Shown here: positions 17,313-26,811 of the stretch, one piece after another | Layout of the letters: each line of letters begins with the position of its first letter | How positions within the stretch are numbered: position 1 is the stretch's first letter | NCBI GenBank assembly: GCA_947085815.1 | Contig: CAMTXU010000021.1 | Coordinates: 34,234 to 98,233 of the forward strand | Length of the DNA stretch: 64,000 nt | Direction of reading: 5' to 3' | Source of the DNA: Fen-1258 sp947085815 | GTDB taxonomy: Bacteria; Bacteroidota; Ignavibacteria; Ignavibacteriales; Melioribacteraceae | Position numbers and translations under genes: made by a program | The notes under the pieces: generated by a model | Database searches by the model: none | Seen by the model: the letters and a program-made list of their open reading frames with translations, nothing else | Told to the model about the DNA's origin: nothing

Positions 17313-18914
17313 CTACAATCCTTGAATTTGTTTATCACCGGGATATTTCACAGAATAAACCAGCTTTTTAGAAATTGATTTCCCCGCTTCCACATCAACT
17401 ATCCATTTCAGTTTTCCGCTTTGCTGATCATAGAGAGCACCGGATGAATCAATCAGCTTAATTCCTATATCTTCATTCTTCGATATAGGAATTTGATCCT
17501 CAACAATAATATTCACACCGGTTTTTTTGTTGTTCCGGACTTTAATTTCGAACGCAAATGTTCTCTCTACATTACTGCTAAGAAATTTATCTTCAGAAAA
17601 ATCCTTCAATACATCACGTGAGACAGATATATTTTTATCTCGACCAAGTGATAATGTAAGTGTATCTTTAGTCGTTATTGGATCAATGTACGATTGTCCA
17701 ACATAAGAATTTTCAAAATAGATATTTGCTTGACCCGGAAGCAGATTGTAATTAGCCCAATCGGTTAAGCGGGCGACCAGAAATCCATTATTATCCTGTT
17801 TAGGCGCTGCGTAATATTCATACATTGCCTGCATTGTAAATTCCTGAAGTGAAACAGAATGTGGCTTGTTGTCAGCTGGTATTGAATATTTTATTGTCGG
17901 CTTGAACTCAACTGAAAGTTGTGTCTCAACGACATTGATGTAATCAGCCATAGTTTCTGAAGGTGCCGCCGCTTCCGACACGGTATGTAAAACAACATTG
18001 TCTGCAGATTTTGCAGCACCGCTCTTCATCATCCTTTGATATACAATCGGACGCGCAAAATCGATAAACCAAGGATTTAGCTCCGGCTTGTTATTGTTAA
18101 CGCTTGGATTTCTTGTGGAAAGGATGATATCAATATCTTTCCAGTCTAATCCGCTATTCTGCCAAACATTAGCCTTGTAGCTCAATTGTGCGGGAGAATT
18201 TATTTTATTAGCGTGAAGATCATACACGGGCTGCCATCCCGCATCGTAAATCAAATAAGAAAGATTAACTTCGATTGTAGATGCAGTCTTTCCAGAAACT
18301 GTTACAACAATTTCGTTTGTTGGTTTGTTAAGTTGGTTATTCGATTCATTCAATTGATTCTGAATTCGTTCGATTTTTTTTTGAATTATTTTCTGATTAA
18401 GTGTTAGATCAAAAATTTTATTTTTTATCTCCGCCAGACGCTTACGATAGAAGTCAGCCATTTTTTGCAACTCCGCAACCGAGACTCCGATTTTCTCGTT
18501 GCCGATATTTTTGTTAGCAAGGATCAGGTCAACTTCGTATTTCAATACATCGATCTCGTTTTGATTAAACACCAGCAATTTGTTTTGAACCTCAAGCGAA
18601 TCTTCCAGTGATTTTATATGTGCCGTTTTTTCCGGCTGCCGCAGATAATCAAATCTCTGAACCACTGAAATTATCACCGCCTCACCATTAGCCGATATGT
18701 TAATGCTATTACGGTCAATATTATTGGCTAATCCGGTGAAGACAATATTATTGACACCTTCCTCTAACTTGATTGCGTTCGAATAACTTAATTGAGCGCC
18801 TCTTAAGAAGACCTTGACGTTTGAAGGGGTGGATTTTATTAATATTTCATTCGAACCGAAGGAAAGAGTAGAAACAAAAGTGATCATGAAGAGAGCGTAT
18901 ATAACTTTTTTCAT
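17313..18914 (-). CDS. MuiA-like DUF4139 domain secreted protein
   Basis: 533 aa from the ATG at 18914, which starts a typical signal peptide (MKKVIYALFMITFV...SFG); the longer TTG start would bury it. Architecture: a DUF4140-type N-terminal domain (about 20-110), a coiled-coil region rich in Glu/Lys/Gln (about 85-190), and a large C-terminal DUF4139 beta domain with YLIYDAGWQPVYDL (about 230-243) typical of the mucoidy inhibitor MuiA family. Function in this family is poorly known; it is likely an exported envelope protein. It stands alone, divergent from the kinase gene. Confidence 0.82.
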   Translation of the reverse strand: MKKVIYALFMITFVSTLSFGSNEILIKSTPSNVKVFLRGAQLSYSNAIKLEEGVNNIVFTGLANNIDRNSINISANGEAVIISVVQRFDYLRQPEKTAHIKSLEDSLEVQNKLLVFNQNEIDVLKYEVDLILANKNIGNEKIGVSVAELQKMADFYRKRLAEIKNKIFDLTLNQKIIQKKIERIQNQLNESNNQLNKPTNEIVVTVSGKTASTIEVNLSYLIYDAGWQPVYDLHANKINSPAQLSYKANVWQNSGLDWKDIDIILSTRNPSVNNNKPELNPWFIDFARPIVYQRMMKSGAAKSADNVVLHTVSEAAAPSETMADYINVVETQLSVEFKPTIKYSIPADNKPHSVSLQEFTMQAMYEYYAAPKQDNNGFLVARLTDWANYNLLPGQANIYFENSYVGQSYIDPITTKDTLTLSLGRDKNISVSRDVLKDFSEDKFLSSNVERTFAFEIKVRNNKKTGVNIIVEDQIPISKNEDIGIKLIDSSGALYDQQSGKLKWIVDVEAGKSISKKLVYSVKYPGDKQIQGL

Positions 18915-19102
18915 TGCCAAGCTCTTATTTTTGTTCAAATATAATAAAACCGTTTATTATACATATCCGGAATTTTCCAGTTCCCTTCCCGGGAGAGATT
19001 AAATATCATCGGAAAAGTCTGCCTTTCATTCTAAGGCATCTTTCTTTATTTTTCGATTAGATTTTAGAAGAATCTACATCATTCCCCATTCAGAACGAAT
19101 TA

Positions 19103-20602
19103 ATGAAAAAATTATTACTAGAACTCCTCACAAAATACTTTGTTTCGATTGTCGAGAATTGGAAGGCAAAGCTTTTACCGATTTTTGGCGAAAAGCTTTC
19201 CGAATCCCAGATAAACACCTTTGTGGAGAGCAGTTTAAATACTTTTATAGAAGTAATTGAGACTGGCAACTACAAATCCGCCGACCAATACTTGATTGAT
19301 ACATACACTTTATTCTCAGAAGCAACGTTGAACCTGCTTGAAGTGAGCCAGCTCTTCAGCCAAGGAAGATTTGCCGTTTTAAACTTTATTGAGAACAACT
19401 CGATGAGCAATACGGATCCTGTAATTTTGCTTGGATTTTTTGACGAATTGATTGAACAAATTTACGCCCGTTACGGGGTTCTTCATCAAGACATAAAGAT
19501 GAAAGAGTTGGAATTAGACCGTGACCGACTGGCTTCAAAACTTGAACTTAGCCAGCAATATTTGAAAAGCATCTTACATTCTTCAGATCAAGCTATTATG
19601 ATCGTAGACCAAAATGAAAAATTTATAGCGTGGAATAAAGGCGCAGAAAAAATATTTGGTTACACAGAAGATGAAATAATTGGCAAAAATTCATCTTTTC
19701 TTTTCCCTGATGGAGACAAATATAATAATGAGCTGCAGCAGATTGTTGAGGACTCAAAAAAAATCGGCTACAAGAGCATTGTGGAGACCGAACGGAAGAA
19801 AAAAAATGGCGAATTGATAACCGTCCGGTTAAGTGTCTCAAGATTGCCGAGTCAAAACGGAGAATATGCCGGCAGATCGATCATTATAAAAGATTTTACG
19901 GAATTCAAACGTCTGCAAGCTCAAATTGATCAATCGGAGAAGCTCGCAGTTATTGGACAGATTGCCGCCGGTGTCGCTCACGAAATTGGAAATCCACTTA
20001 CGTCAATTTCCGCGCTCGTTCAAATTTTGCAGAGAAGGAGTCAAGATCAATTTATAAGCGAGCAACTTGTAAATATTAAAGAGAACATTGATCGTATAAC
20101 AAAAATTGTTCGTGAGTTGGTAGATTTCTCACGTCCGCCCAGTTACGAAACGGCTATACAGGATATAACAGATGTGATCAAGACCGCGCTTGGAATAGTT
20201 AAGTATGATAAACGCATCCGCAAAGTTAAATTTGATACGGACTTCAAAACTATTTTACCAAACGTTAGTGTTGCCGCAGATCAACTTCTTCAGGTGATTA
20301 TTAATATACTCATTAACGCGCTCGATGCGATTGAGGGCAATGGAACAATTTCGCTGAAATCGGATTATGACAAAACTAATGTCTATCTTGAAATTACGGA
20401 TGACGGCTGCGGAATGGATGGAAATACTATAGCCAAAATTTTCGACCCCTTCTTCACTACAAAAGAAGTTGGCAAAGGAACCGGTCTCGGCTTATCCGTT
20501 AGTTACGGAATAATAAAACGGTTTAACGGTGAAATAAAAGTTAAAAGTGAATTAAATAAAGGAAGTTCTTTTATTATTAGTCTTCCTATAATTGATAATT
20601 AG
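19103..20602 (+). CDS. RsbRD-PAS sensor histidine kinase
   Basis: 499 aa soluble kinase. Residues 1-125 look like an RsbRD/RsbR N-terminal globin-like helical domain. A PAS domain follows (about 150-265), then a HisKA domain with the phospho-acceptor His293 in AHEIGNPLT, and a HATPase domain with GLGLSVSYG and DPFFTTK. No transmembrane segment is seen, so it senses a cytoplasmic signal. The HisKA subtype (HEIGNPL) is that of NtrB-like kinases, which fits the sigma-54 response regulator 12 bp downstream as its partner. Confidence 0.9.
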   Translation: MKKLLLELLTKYFVSIVENWKAKLLPIFGEKLSESQINTFVESSLNTFIEVIETGNYKSADQYLIDTYTLFSEATLNLLEVSQLFSQGRFAVLNFIENNSMSNTDPVILLGFFDELIEQIYARYGVLHQDIKMKELELDRDRLASKLELSQQYLKSILHSSDQAIMIVDQNEKFIAWNKGAEKIFGYTEDEIIGKNSSFLFPDGDKYNNELQQIVEDSKKIGYKSIVETERKKKNGELITVRLSVSRLPSQNGEYAGRSIIIKDFTEFKRLQAQIDQSEKLAVIGQIAAGVAHEIGNPLTSISALVQILQRRSQDQFISEQLVNIKENIDRITKIVRELVDFSRPPSYETAIQDITDVIKTALGIVKYDKRIRKVKFDTDFKTILPNVSVAADQLLQVIINILINALDAIEGNGTISLKSDYDKTNVYLEITDDGCGMDGNTIAKIFDPFFTTKEVGKGTGLGLSVSYGIIKRFNGEIKVKSELNKGSSFIISLPIIDN

Positions 20603-20614
20603 GCTGGAGAAAAG

Positions 20615-21997
20615 ATGCTTGCTAAAATTTTGATTGTTGATGACGAGAAACCGATACGGGATTCTCTTAAATTGGTTTTAACCGAAGAAGGTTTTGCCGC
20701 CGACGTAGCCGGCGACGGTGAAGAAGCTTTATTAAAAATTCAAGAAAATAGTTACGATATAGTTATCTCCGATATTAAAATGCCGAAGCTCGATGGAATG
20801 CAGCTTCTTGAATCGGCATCTAAAATTTCGCCGGAAACTTTTTTTATTATAATGACTGCATACGCCTCGGTTAAAACCGCAATAGACGCGCTAAGACACG
20901 GCGCTTTTGATTACTTGATTAAACCGGTTGAATTCGAGGATGTTATCATTCGTGTCAAACGGCTAATAGACTATAAATTGTTGGCTGCTGAAAATAAATC
21001 TTTAAGGCAAAGAATTTCATCCGATACAGGATTTACCAATCTAATTGGTAAAAGTGCGCCTATGAAAAAAGTATTCAACATCATTTCGCAAGTGGCGCCC
21101 ACAAATAGTAACGTATTAATATTCGGGAAAAGCGGAACCGGAAAAGAACTGGTAGCAAAAGCAATTCATTATAACAGCAACCGGAAAGACAAAATATTTC
21201 TTCCGATTAATTGCGGAGCCATCTCGGAGAACTTAATTGAGAGCGAATTGTTCGGACATAAGAAGGGTTCATTTACCGGCGCTTCCGATGATAAAACCGG
21301 TTTATTTAAGGTTGCAGACGGCGGAACACTTTTTCTTGATGAAATTGGCGAACTTCCCCTGAATCTTCAAGTAAAGCTGTTGCGTGCAATAGAAGATAGA
21401 GAATTCATTCCCGTTGGCGGCGTTAAAGCCGTTAGTACTGATGTAAGAATTATTGCGGCAACTAATCAAGACCTATATGAATTGACAAAGACTAATGAAT
21501 TCCGCGAAGATCTTTTTTACAGGCTGAATGTAATCGAAATAAAATTGCCTACTCTGAACGAGAGAACAGAAGATATTCCGCTGCTGGTTAATCACTTCAT
21601 AGATAAATTTTCTAAAGAGATGGGCAAAAAGATTATCGGTGTTGATAACGAAACAATGAAAGTGCTATACTCACACGATTGGCGGGGAGGAGTAAGAGAA
21701 TTGGAGAATGTAATTGAAAGAGCGATGATCTTTGCATCAAAAGAAAACATTACGGCTACAGATTTAGCTGATCATGTTCGTGGCAGAAGCATTCAGAGCG
21801 GTTATCCCGATTCATTAAAAGAGGCTATGAAGGATTTTGAGCGAGAGCATATCTTAAAGACAATAAGAAAATTTGATTACAACAAAGATGAAGCCTCCAA
21901 GGCTCTCGAGATTGGACTTTCATCTTTATACAGAAAAATGGATGAGCTTGGAATACCAACAAGAACTACAAAGGGGGATGATGATTTTTATAGTTAG
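20615..21997 (+). CDS. NtrC-family sigma-54-dependent response regulator
   Basis: 460 aa. Receiver domain (1-120) with acidic pocket DD9-10 and phospho-acceptor Asp53; AAA+ domain with Walker A GKSGTGKE (171-178), GSFTGA loop (218-223, the GAFTGA motif contacting sigma-54) and Walker B LFLDE; then a C-terminal Fis-type helix-turn-helix with NKDEASKALEIGLSSLYRK. It would activate sigma-54 promoters upon phosphorylation by the adjacent kinase. Target genes cannot be told from the window; no convincing -24/-12 promoter was found by eye. Confidence 0.94.
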   Translation: MLAKILIVDDEKPIRDSLKLVLTEEGFAADVAGDGEEALLKIQENSYDIVISDIKMPKLDGMQLLESASKISPETFFIIMTAYASVKTAIDALRHGAFDYLIKPVEFEDVIIRVKRLIDYKLLAAENKSLRQRISSDTGFTNLIGKSAPMKKVFNIISQVAPTNSNVLIFGKSGTGKELVAKAIHYNSNRKDKIFLPINCGAISENLIESELFGHKKGSFTGASDDKTGLFKVADGGTLFLDEIGELPLNLQVKLLRAIEDREFIPVGGVKAVSTDVRIIAATNQDLYELTKTNEFREDLFYRLNVIEIKLPTLNERTEDIPLLVNHFIDKFSKEMGKKIIGVDNETMKVLYSHDWRGGVRELENVIERAMIFASKENITATDLADHVRGRSIQSGYPDSLKEAMKDFEREHILKTIRKFDYNKDEASKALEIGLSSLYRKMDELGIPTRTTKGDDDFYS

Positions 21998-22209
21998 TAA
22001 AGAGGCCGGGATTAAAACTCTACGCTTACACCAATTGAAGGAAGCAATCCAATGGATGATTGATCGTCAATTTTTTCTTTTCTGTAATCCCACCTAATAG
22101 TATTTGTGTTTTTGTTGTTAAAGTTTCTTATCTGTTACTAATTGGATGCGTACTGAATTAGTATTTATTTTCTTATATTTGATTCAATTCTCATCGACAA
22201 TCGAAGGGC

Positions 22210-23700
22210 ATGAAACATAATAAAAGCAGCCTGGAAGCCTTAAAAGATTTTAATAGTGGGTTCAATAATATCTTCTTTTCGATTTCACACTTGGATGGAG
22301 CGGGAGAGAATTTTATCTCCGATTCAATTGAGCGGATCACCGGCTATACTGTAGCCGAAATAATCACTTTTCCTGAAGGGCATCATTCACTTATTTGCCG
22401 TGATGATATGGCAGATATTAAAAAAACTCTTACCGAATTTGAAAAAAACTCATCTACTAGTTCTATTGAATTGATCTACAGAATTAATTCTAAATCCGGC
22501 GTTCTAGTTTGGTTGAAAGAATATTTACTTGTAACCCGCGAATTGGATGGAAATGTAATCACGGGAAAAAAAAGTTTAGTGCTGGATATCTCAAGCATTA
22601 AAGACAGAGAGATTGAACTTCAGATCTCGAACAATAATCTTAGAGAGCTAAACCTCTCGAAAGATAAATTTATATCTATAGTATCTCACGATCTAAGATC
22701 TCCATTTACTACCCTTCTCGGCTTCTCCGAAATTCTTCTTAACGAGCAGGATATTTCCGAGGATGAACGTAACGAATATCTTCGCTACATTTATGATGCA
22801 TCAAAATCTCAACTTAATTTGATTAATTGTCTCCTTGATTGGTCTCGTTTACAGACCGGCAGAATTAAAGTTGAGCCGGTTCGTCTCAATGTTAAGTCTG
22901 TCGTTTCAACAGCGGTTACCCCACTTACTGGTGATGCGGTAAGAAAAAACATTGATGTTAAAATTGAAATCCCTGTTGATCTTTATATTAACGCGGACGA
23001 GCGGCTGATAAGTCAGGCTGTAGTGAATCTCGCCACCAATGCAATTAAGTATACTCCCGAGGGAAAAGAAATTCATCTCTCCTCATGCAGGTTTAAGGAA
23101 GGGATGATCGAAATTGTTGTTAAAGATAATGGACTCGGCATTTCGGAGGAGAACCAGACAAAGCTATTTAAGATCGATCAAAAATTTTCTCTTGTTGGTA
23201 CTAACGGTGAAAAAGGAAGCGGACTTGGTTTGACTTTAGTCAAAGAAATTATCGAAAAGCACGGTGGACAAGTTTGGTTTTATTCTCAAGTTGGAGAGGG
23301 AAGTGAGTTTCACTTCACAGTTCCCGAAGCCAATAATCTGGTTTTATTAGTTGAAGATGATCCAGGCATAAGAACTCTTTACAAAAGAATAATCGAGCAT
23401 GCGCTTCCAAACTTCGAAGTGAAATTTGCCAATAATGGCTACGAGGCAATTGGAATGTACCGAGACTTACTGCCTACAATCATTATTACCGATCACGATA
23501 TGCCACTAATGAATGGGATTCAATTAGTTGAAGCTATCCAGAAAAAAGAGTCTAACCGGACAGTTCCGATAATTGTTGTCTCTTCCAAACTCAACGAGGA
23601 GATATCTAAAAAATATTTGCGACTTGGTGTTGATAAGATTATATCTAAACCGGTAGAGCACGATTTGTTGGTGCAGCAGATCCGAGAATGTTTATTCTAG
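22210..23700 (+). CDS. Hybrid sensor kinase with C-terminal receiver
   Basis: 496 aa. A PAS-like fold with GYTVAEI (about residues 20-130), HisKA with His160 in VSHDLRSPFTTLL, HATPase with GSGLGLTLVKE, then a receiver domain (about 376-496) with EDD near 381 and phospho-acceptor Asp428 in ITDHDMP. No membrane segment is evident. There is no HPt or DNA-binding output, so phosphate would be passed to another protein or used as a sink. It is separated from the sigma-54 regulator by 212 bp and is probably independently expressed. Confidence 0.9.
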   Translation: MKHNKSSLEALKDFNSGFNNIFFSISHLDGAGENFISDSIERITGYTVAEIITFPEGHHSLICRDDMADIKKTLTEFEKNSSTSSIELIYRINSKSGVLVWLKEYLLVTRELDGNVITGKKSLVLDISSIKDREIELQISNNNLRELNLSKDKFISIVSHDLRSPFTTLLGFSEILLNEQDISEDERNEYLRYIYDASKSQLNLINCLLDWSRLQTGRIKVEPVRLNVKSVVSTAVTPLTGDAVRKNIDVKIEIPVDLYINADERLISQAVVNLATNAIKYTPEGKEIHLSSCRFKEGMIEIVVKDNGLGISEENQTKLFKIDQKFSLVGTNGEKGSGLGLTLVKEIIEKHGGQVWFYSQVGEGSEFHFTVPEANNLVLLVEDDPGIRTLYKRIIEHALPNFEVKFANNGYEAIGMYRDLLPTIIITDHDMPLMNGIQLVEAIQKKESNRTVPIIVVSSKLNEEISKKYLRLGVDKIISKPVEHDLLVQQIRECLF

Positions 23701-23739
23701 ATTATATAATTATTCTCATTTATAACAAACCTGGACGAA

Positions 23740-24261
23740 ATGACTACCGCTAATGATAATATTACAAAACATTGGTTTGCTCTTTACACAAAACCACGTC
23801 AAGAGTTCAAGGCTGCCATTCAACTTGATAGTTTGTTAATCGATAACTACCTCCCTACTCTTACGGTAAAGAAGCAATGGAGCGACAGAAAAAAAAAAGT
23901 GACTGAGCCATTATTTCGTGGTTATATTTTTATCTATACAACTGAAAAAGAACGTGCGCTGGCAACTTCACAATCTACAATAGTTAAGACCATCTCCTTT
24001 AACGGAAAACCCTCGGTAATTCCAGAATGGCAAATTAATAATCTTAAAAAATTGTTGAGCGAAAGTCCTGAAGTTTTTGTTACCAATAAAATCGAGGTCG
24101 GAACTACGGTTAAAATTGTTGACGGTCCGTTCAAAGATGTCATTGGTGTTGTAACGGGCGCTCAAGAAGAGAAATGGTTCGCTGTTTCGGTTGACTTATT
24201 GAGATGTTCGGTCATGGTTAAACTTCCAAAAGAGAGCGTTATTTGTGAACATCCCCACTGA
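23740..24261 (+). CDS. Solo NusG-like (UpxY/RfaH-type) antitermination factor
   Basis: 173 aa. The N-terminal NusG domain has HWFALYTKPRQEFKAA (about residues 10-25) and EPLFRGYIFIYT (about 57-68). The C-terminus holds a KOW domain (VKIVDGPFKDVIGVV, about 126-140). Specialised NusG paralogues such as Bacteroides UpxY and RfaH act on particular operons, usually polysaccharide loci. Here the gene follows a hybrid kinase and precedes a TRAP transporter operon, with no capsule operon directly downstream, so its target may be remote. Confidence 0.85.
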   Translation: MTTANDNITKHWFALYTKPRQEFKAAIQLDSLLIDNYLPTLTVKKQWSDRKKKVTEPLFRGYIFIYTTEKERALATSQSTIVKTISFNGKPSVIPEWQINNLKKLLSESPEVFVTNKIEVGTTVKIVDGPFKDVIGVVTGAQEEKWFAVSVDLLRCSVMVKLPKESVICEHPH

Positions 24262-24369
24262 TCGAATTTTGACATTAATAAAATTTTTTTTTTATTATTT
24301 GTTGTATATTAATTCAGTTGTATTTGGACATCTAAATTTAATTATAAATCGTCTACTAAGAGGGAGTAT

Positions 24370-25260
24370 ATGAAAAGACCAAAATTTCAAAAAGTAATCC
24401 TTTTTGCATTTATTATAACTTCTTTCTTTTTGAGTTCTTGTGCAGGAAGGAGAGCAGTTTTTTTAGAAAATCAAGAAACCCCTAAACACAGCGAGGTTGT
24501 TCATGAAGTAAAAGTGAACCAGCGTGCTGCGGCTGATTCTCTTTGGGAATTACGTGGAAGTCCGGACAAAGCAAGAGAAATGTTGAAATCCTATATTGTT
24601 GTTTCCGAAGCCAACCCAACGGATATAAATTTATTAGCTCGTTTATCAAGAGCATATTATTTAGTTGCAAATTATGTCGAATCCGACCCGGACAAGAAAG
24701 ATGAATTATTTACAAAGGGGTTGGAGACCGGTGAAAGAGCGTTAGGATTGTTTCCTGAATTTAGAAAAATCTATGCTGATACAGAAGATGAAAAGAAAGC
24801 CATTAAGGCGGTTGGTATCGAAGGTATCGAGGCAATATATTGGACTGGAGCCAATTATGGAAAATGGGCAGCAGAGAAGAATCTGCTAATTAGATTAGGA
24901 AATAAATCAAAAATTGAGGCATATAATCAACGCGTCATGGACCTTGACAGAAACTTTTTCTATGGTGCGGCAGATAGATTTTTTGGTGCGCTTCCTACAA
25001 AAGTTCCGGGCGGAGATCTAAATCTTTCTAAATTCCATTTTGAAAAATCAATCGAACTTGCACCAAATTATTTTGGTACACGTACTTTATATGCAGAGTA
25101 TTATGCTACTAAAGCGCAGGATAAAGAGACCTTTGTTAAACAACTTCAATATGTTATAAACACTCCTTATGATCTTATACCTGATCTAATACCTGAAAAT
25201 AAATATGAACAAGAATATGCTAAAAAATTATTGGAGCGGATGGATGAATTTTTTAAATAA
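24370..25260 (+). CDS. TatT-type TPR lipoprotein of a TRAP transporter
   Basis: 296 aa. A lipoprotein signal is visible (hydrophobic stretch then LSSCAG, Cys near residue 25). The rest is helical, with TPR-like units and the segments GIEAIYWTGANYGKWA and FFGALPTKVPGGDL that characterise the TRAP transporter TatT component family. In Treponema, TatT (Tp0956) forms a complex with the solute-binding protein Tp0957 and is thought to deliver or hold a hydrophobic ligand. It is the first gene of the TRAP operon and overlaps dctP by 17 bp. A short AAGAGGGAG ribosome site precedes the ATG. Confidence 0.9.
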   Translation: MKRPKFQKVILFAFIITSFFLSSCAGRRAVFLENQETPKHSEVVHEVKVNQRAAADSLWELRGSPDKAREMLKSYIVVSEANPTDINLLARLSRAYYLVANYVESDPDKKDELFTKGLETGERALGLFPEFRKIYADTEDEKKAIKAVGIEGIEAIYWTGANYGKWAAEKNLLIRLGNKSKIEAYNQRVMDLDRNFFYGAADRFFGALPTKVPGGDLNLSKFHFEKSIELAPNYFGTRTLYAEYYATKAQDKETFVKQLQYVINTPYDLIPDLIPENKYEQEYAKKLLERMDEFFK

Positions 25261-26275
25261 AAAAATCACTACTGTATTTGTAATTCTTTTCATAACGGCT
25301 GCATTTTACGGTAATAAATTATTACAGCAGGAAGTTTATGAAATTAGATTCGCAACTATAGCCCCCGATGGTACTCCTTGGTCAGACCAAATGAAAGAAA
25401 TGAAAAAGAGAGTAGAGAAAGAAGGAAAGGGTCGTATAAAGTTCGTAGTTTATACCAGTGGTCAGTTAGGCGGAGAACTTGAAACACTGCGTTCTTTACA
25501 ACGTGGAAGAATTCAAGCATGGGGAGGAAGTGTAGGGGCTGTAACTTCAATTATTCCTGAACTTCAGTTGCTTGAATTGCCCTATTTATTTTTAAATGAA
25601 AAAGAAACAGATTATATTCTCGATAATGTAGTATTTAAACCCTATTCCGATATTCTGGCAAAGAAAGAGTTTATTTTACATAGTTGGAATGAAAATGGCT
25701 GGAGACACTTTGCAACTAAGAAAAAACCGATTTTTAGCCCTTCCGATCTCAAAGGGATGAAGATCAGATCTCAAGAAAGCCCAATTCATATTGAAATGTG
25801 GAAAGCATTTGGAGCTTTTCCTGTCCCAATTTCTATTCCCGAAGTAATGAGTGCGCTTCAAACCGGACTTGTTGATGGATTTGATAATTCCACATTATTT
25901 ACTTCTGCTACAGGATGGTACCAAGGGATAGACCATTTTGTTCAATCGGCTCACATGTATCAGCCCGGAGTTATTATTTATAATAAGAAGTTCTTCGACT
26001 CGCTTCCTCAAGATATTCAAAAAATATTACTAGGCGATCAGAAATATGAAGCCCAATTGGGAAGAAGCGGTGTGCGTCAAATAGAGCCTGAAATAATTAA
26101 AATACTCGAGAAGGATGGAGTTAAAGTGCATAAAATGTCCGTAGCACAGAGAGAAGAATTTGCGAAATTAGCAAGAACCATACATCCTAAATTTAGAAAT
26201 ATTGTTGGCACTGAATTGTATGATAGGGTTCAGAATGCTCTTAGAGATTTCAGAAATAAACCGGATAATAAATGA
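25244..26275 (+). CDS. dctP: TRAP transporter DctP-type solute-binding protein
   Basis: 343 aa from the ATG at 25244, preceded by GGAG at 7 bp; the in-frame ATG at 25205 lies inside tatT and spoils the signal peptide. A secretion signal is at the N-terminus. Family motifs include GELETLRSLQ, LELPYLF, KIRSQESPIH and the signature PISIPEVMSALQTGLVDGFDNS. It binds an unidentified, possibly hydrophobic, ligand in the periplasm together with TatT and passes it to DctQM. Confidence 0.93.
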   Translation: MNFLNKKITTVFVILFITAAFYGNKLLQQEVYEIRFATIAPDGTPWSDQMKEMKKRVEKEGKGRIKFVVYTSGQLGGELETLRSLQRGRIQAWGGSVGAVTSIIPELQLLELPYLFLNEKETDYILDNVVFKPYSDILAKKEFILHSWNENGWRHFATKKKPIFSPSDLKGMKIRSQESPIHIEMWKAFGAFPVPISIPEVMSALQTGLVDGFDNSTLFTSATGWYQGIDHFVQSAHMYQPGVIIYNKKFFDSLPQDIQKILLGDQKYEAQLGRSGVRQIEPEIIKILEKDGVKVHKMSVAQREEFAKLARTIHPKFRNIVGTELYDRVQNALRDFRNKPDNK

Positions 26276-26811
26276 ATCGATTTTTCGAATCTATAGATAA
26301 TTTTTATGCAAAGCTCGAAAAGATTTTTCTAGTAATTGGCGTTAGTGTTATGACGCTTGTTGTCTTTTTTGATCTTTTGTTCAGGAATTTGTTTGATGGT
26401 GGATTTATTTGGGCTAAAGAGCTTGCAGCATTTTTAATGATTTGGGTCGGTTTCGTAGGAGCTTCTCTCGCCACTAAAGCGAATAAACATTTAATCGTAG
26501 GAATTCCGGAAAAATTGTTCCCAGCAAAAGTCCTCCCGTACGTATCGTTATTCGTGAATTTTATTGTTTTTTCCGTAACCATTTTCATTGCTTATCTCGG
26601 TTTCAACTATGTGGCGGAAACGAGGGAGTTTGGAGAAACCTCTCTCGTCCTCAATATTCCTCTTTGGATTGTTCAAATAATAATTCCCGTTTCGCTGGTA
26701 ATTATTGCATTTAGATTTGTTGGAATAGGTATTCAAATTTTCAAAGGAAAAATTTCATCCATTGGTGCAGGGGCAAAAGAAGAATTAACACAGAAAGGAG
26801 CGGACAATTGA
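26272..26811 (+). CDS. dctQ: TRAP transporter small membrane subunit
   Basis: 179 aa with four predicted transmembrane helices and the DctQ pattern: DLLFRNLFDGGFIWAKELAAFLMIWVGFVGASLATK near residues 25-65. It overlaps dctP by 4 bp (ATGA) and dctM by 4 bp. It pairs with DctM to form the membrane part of the secondary transporter. Confidence 0.93.
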   Translation: MNRFFESIDNFYAKLEKIFLVIGVSVMTLVVFFDLLFRNLFDGGFIWAKELAAFLMIWVGFVGASLATKANKHLIVGIPEKLFPAKVLPYVSLFVNFIVFSVTIFIAYLGFNYVAETREFGETSLVLNIPLWIVQIIIPVSLVIIAFRFVGIGIQIFKGKISSIGAGAKEELTQKGADN

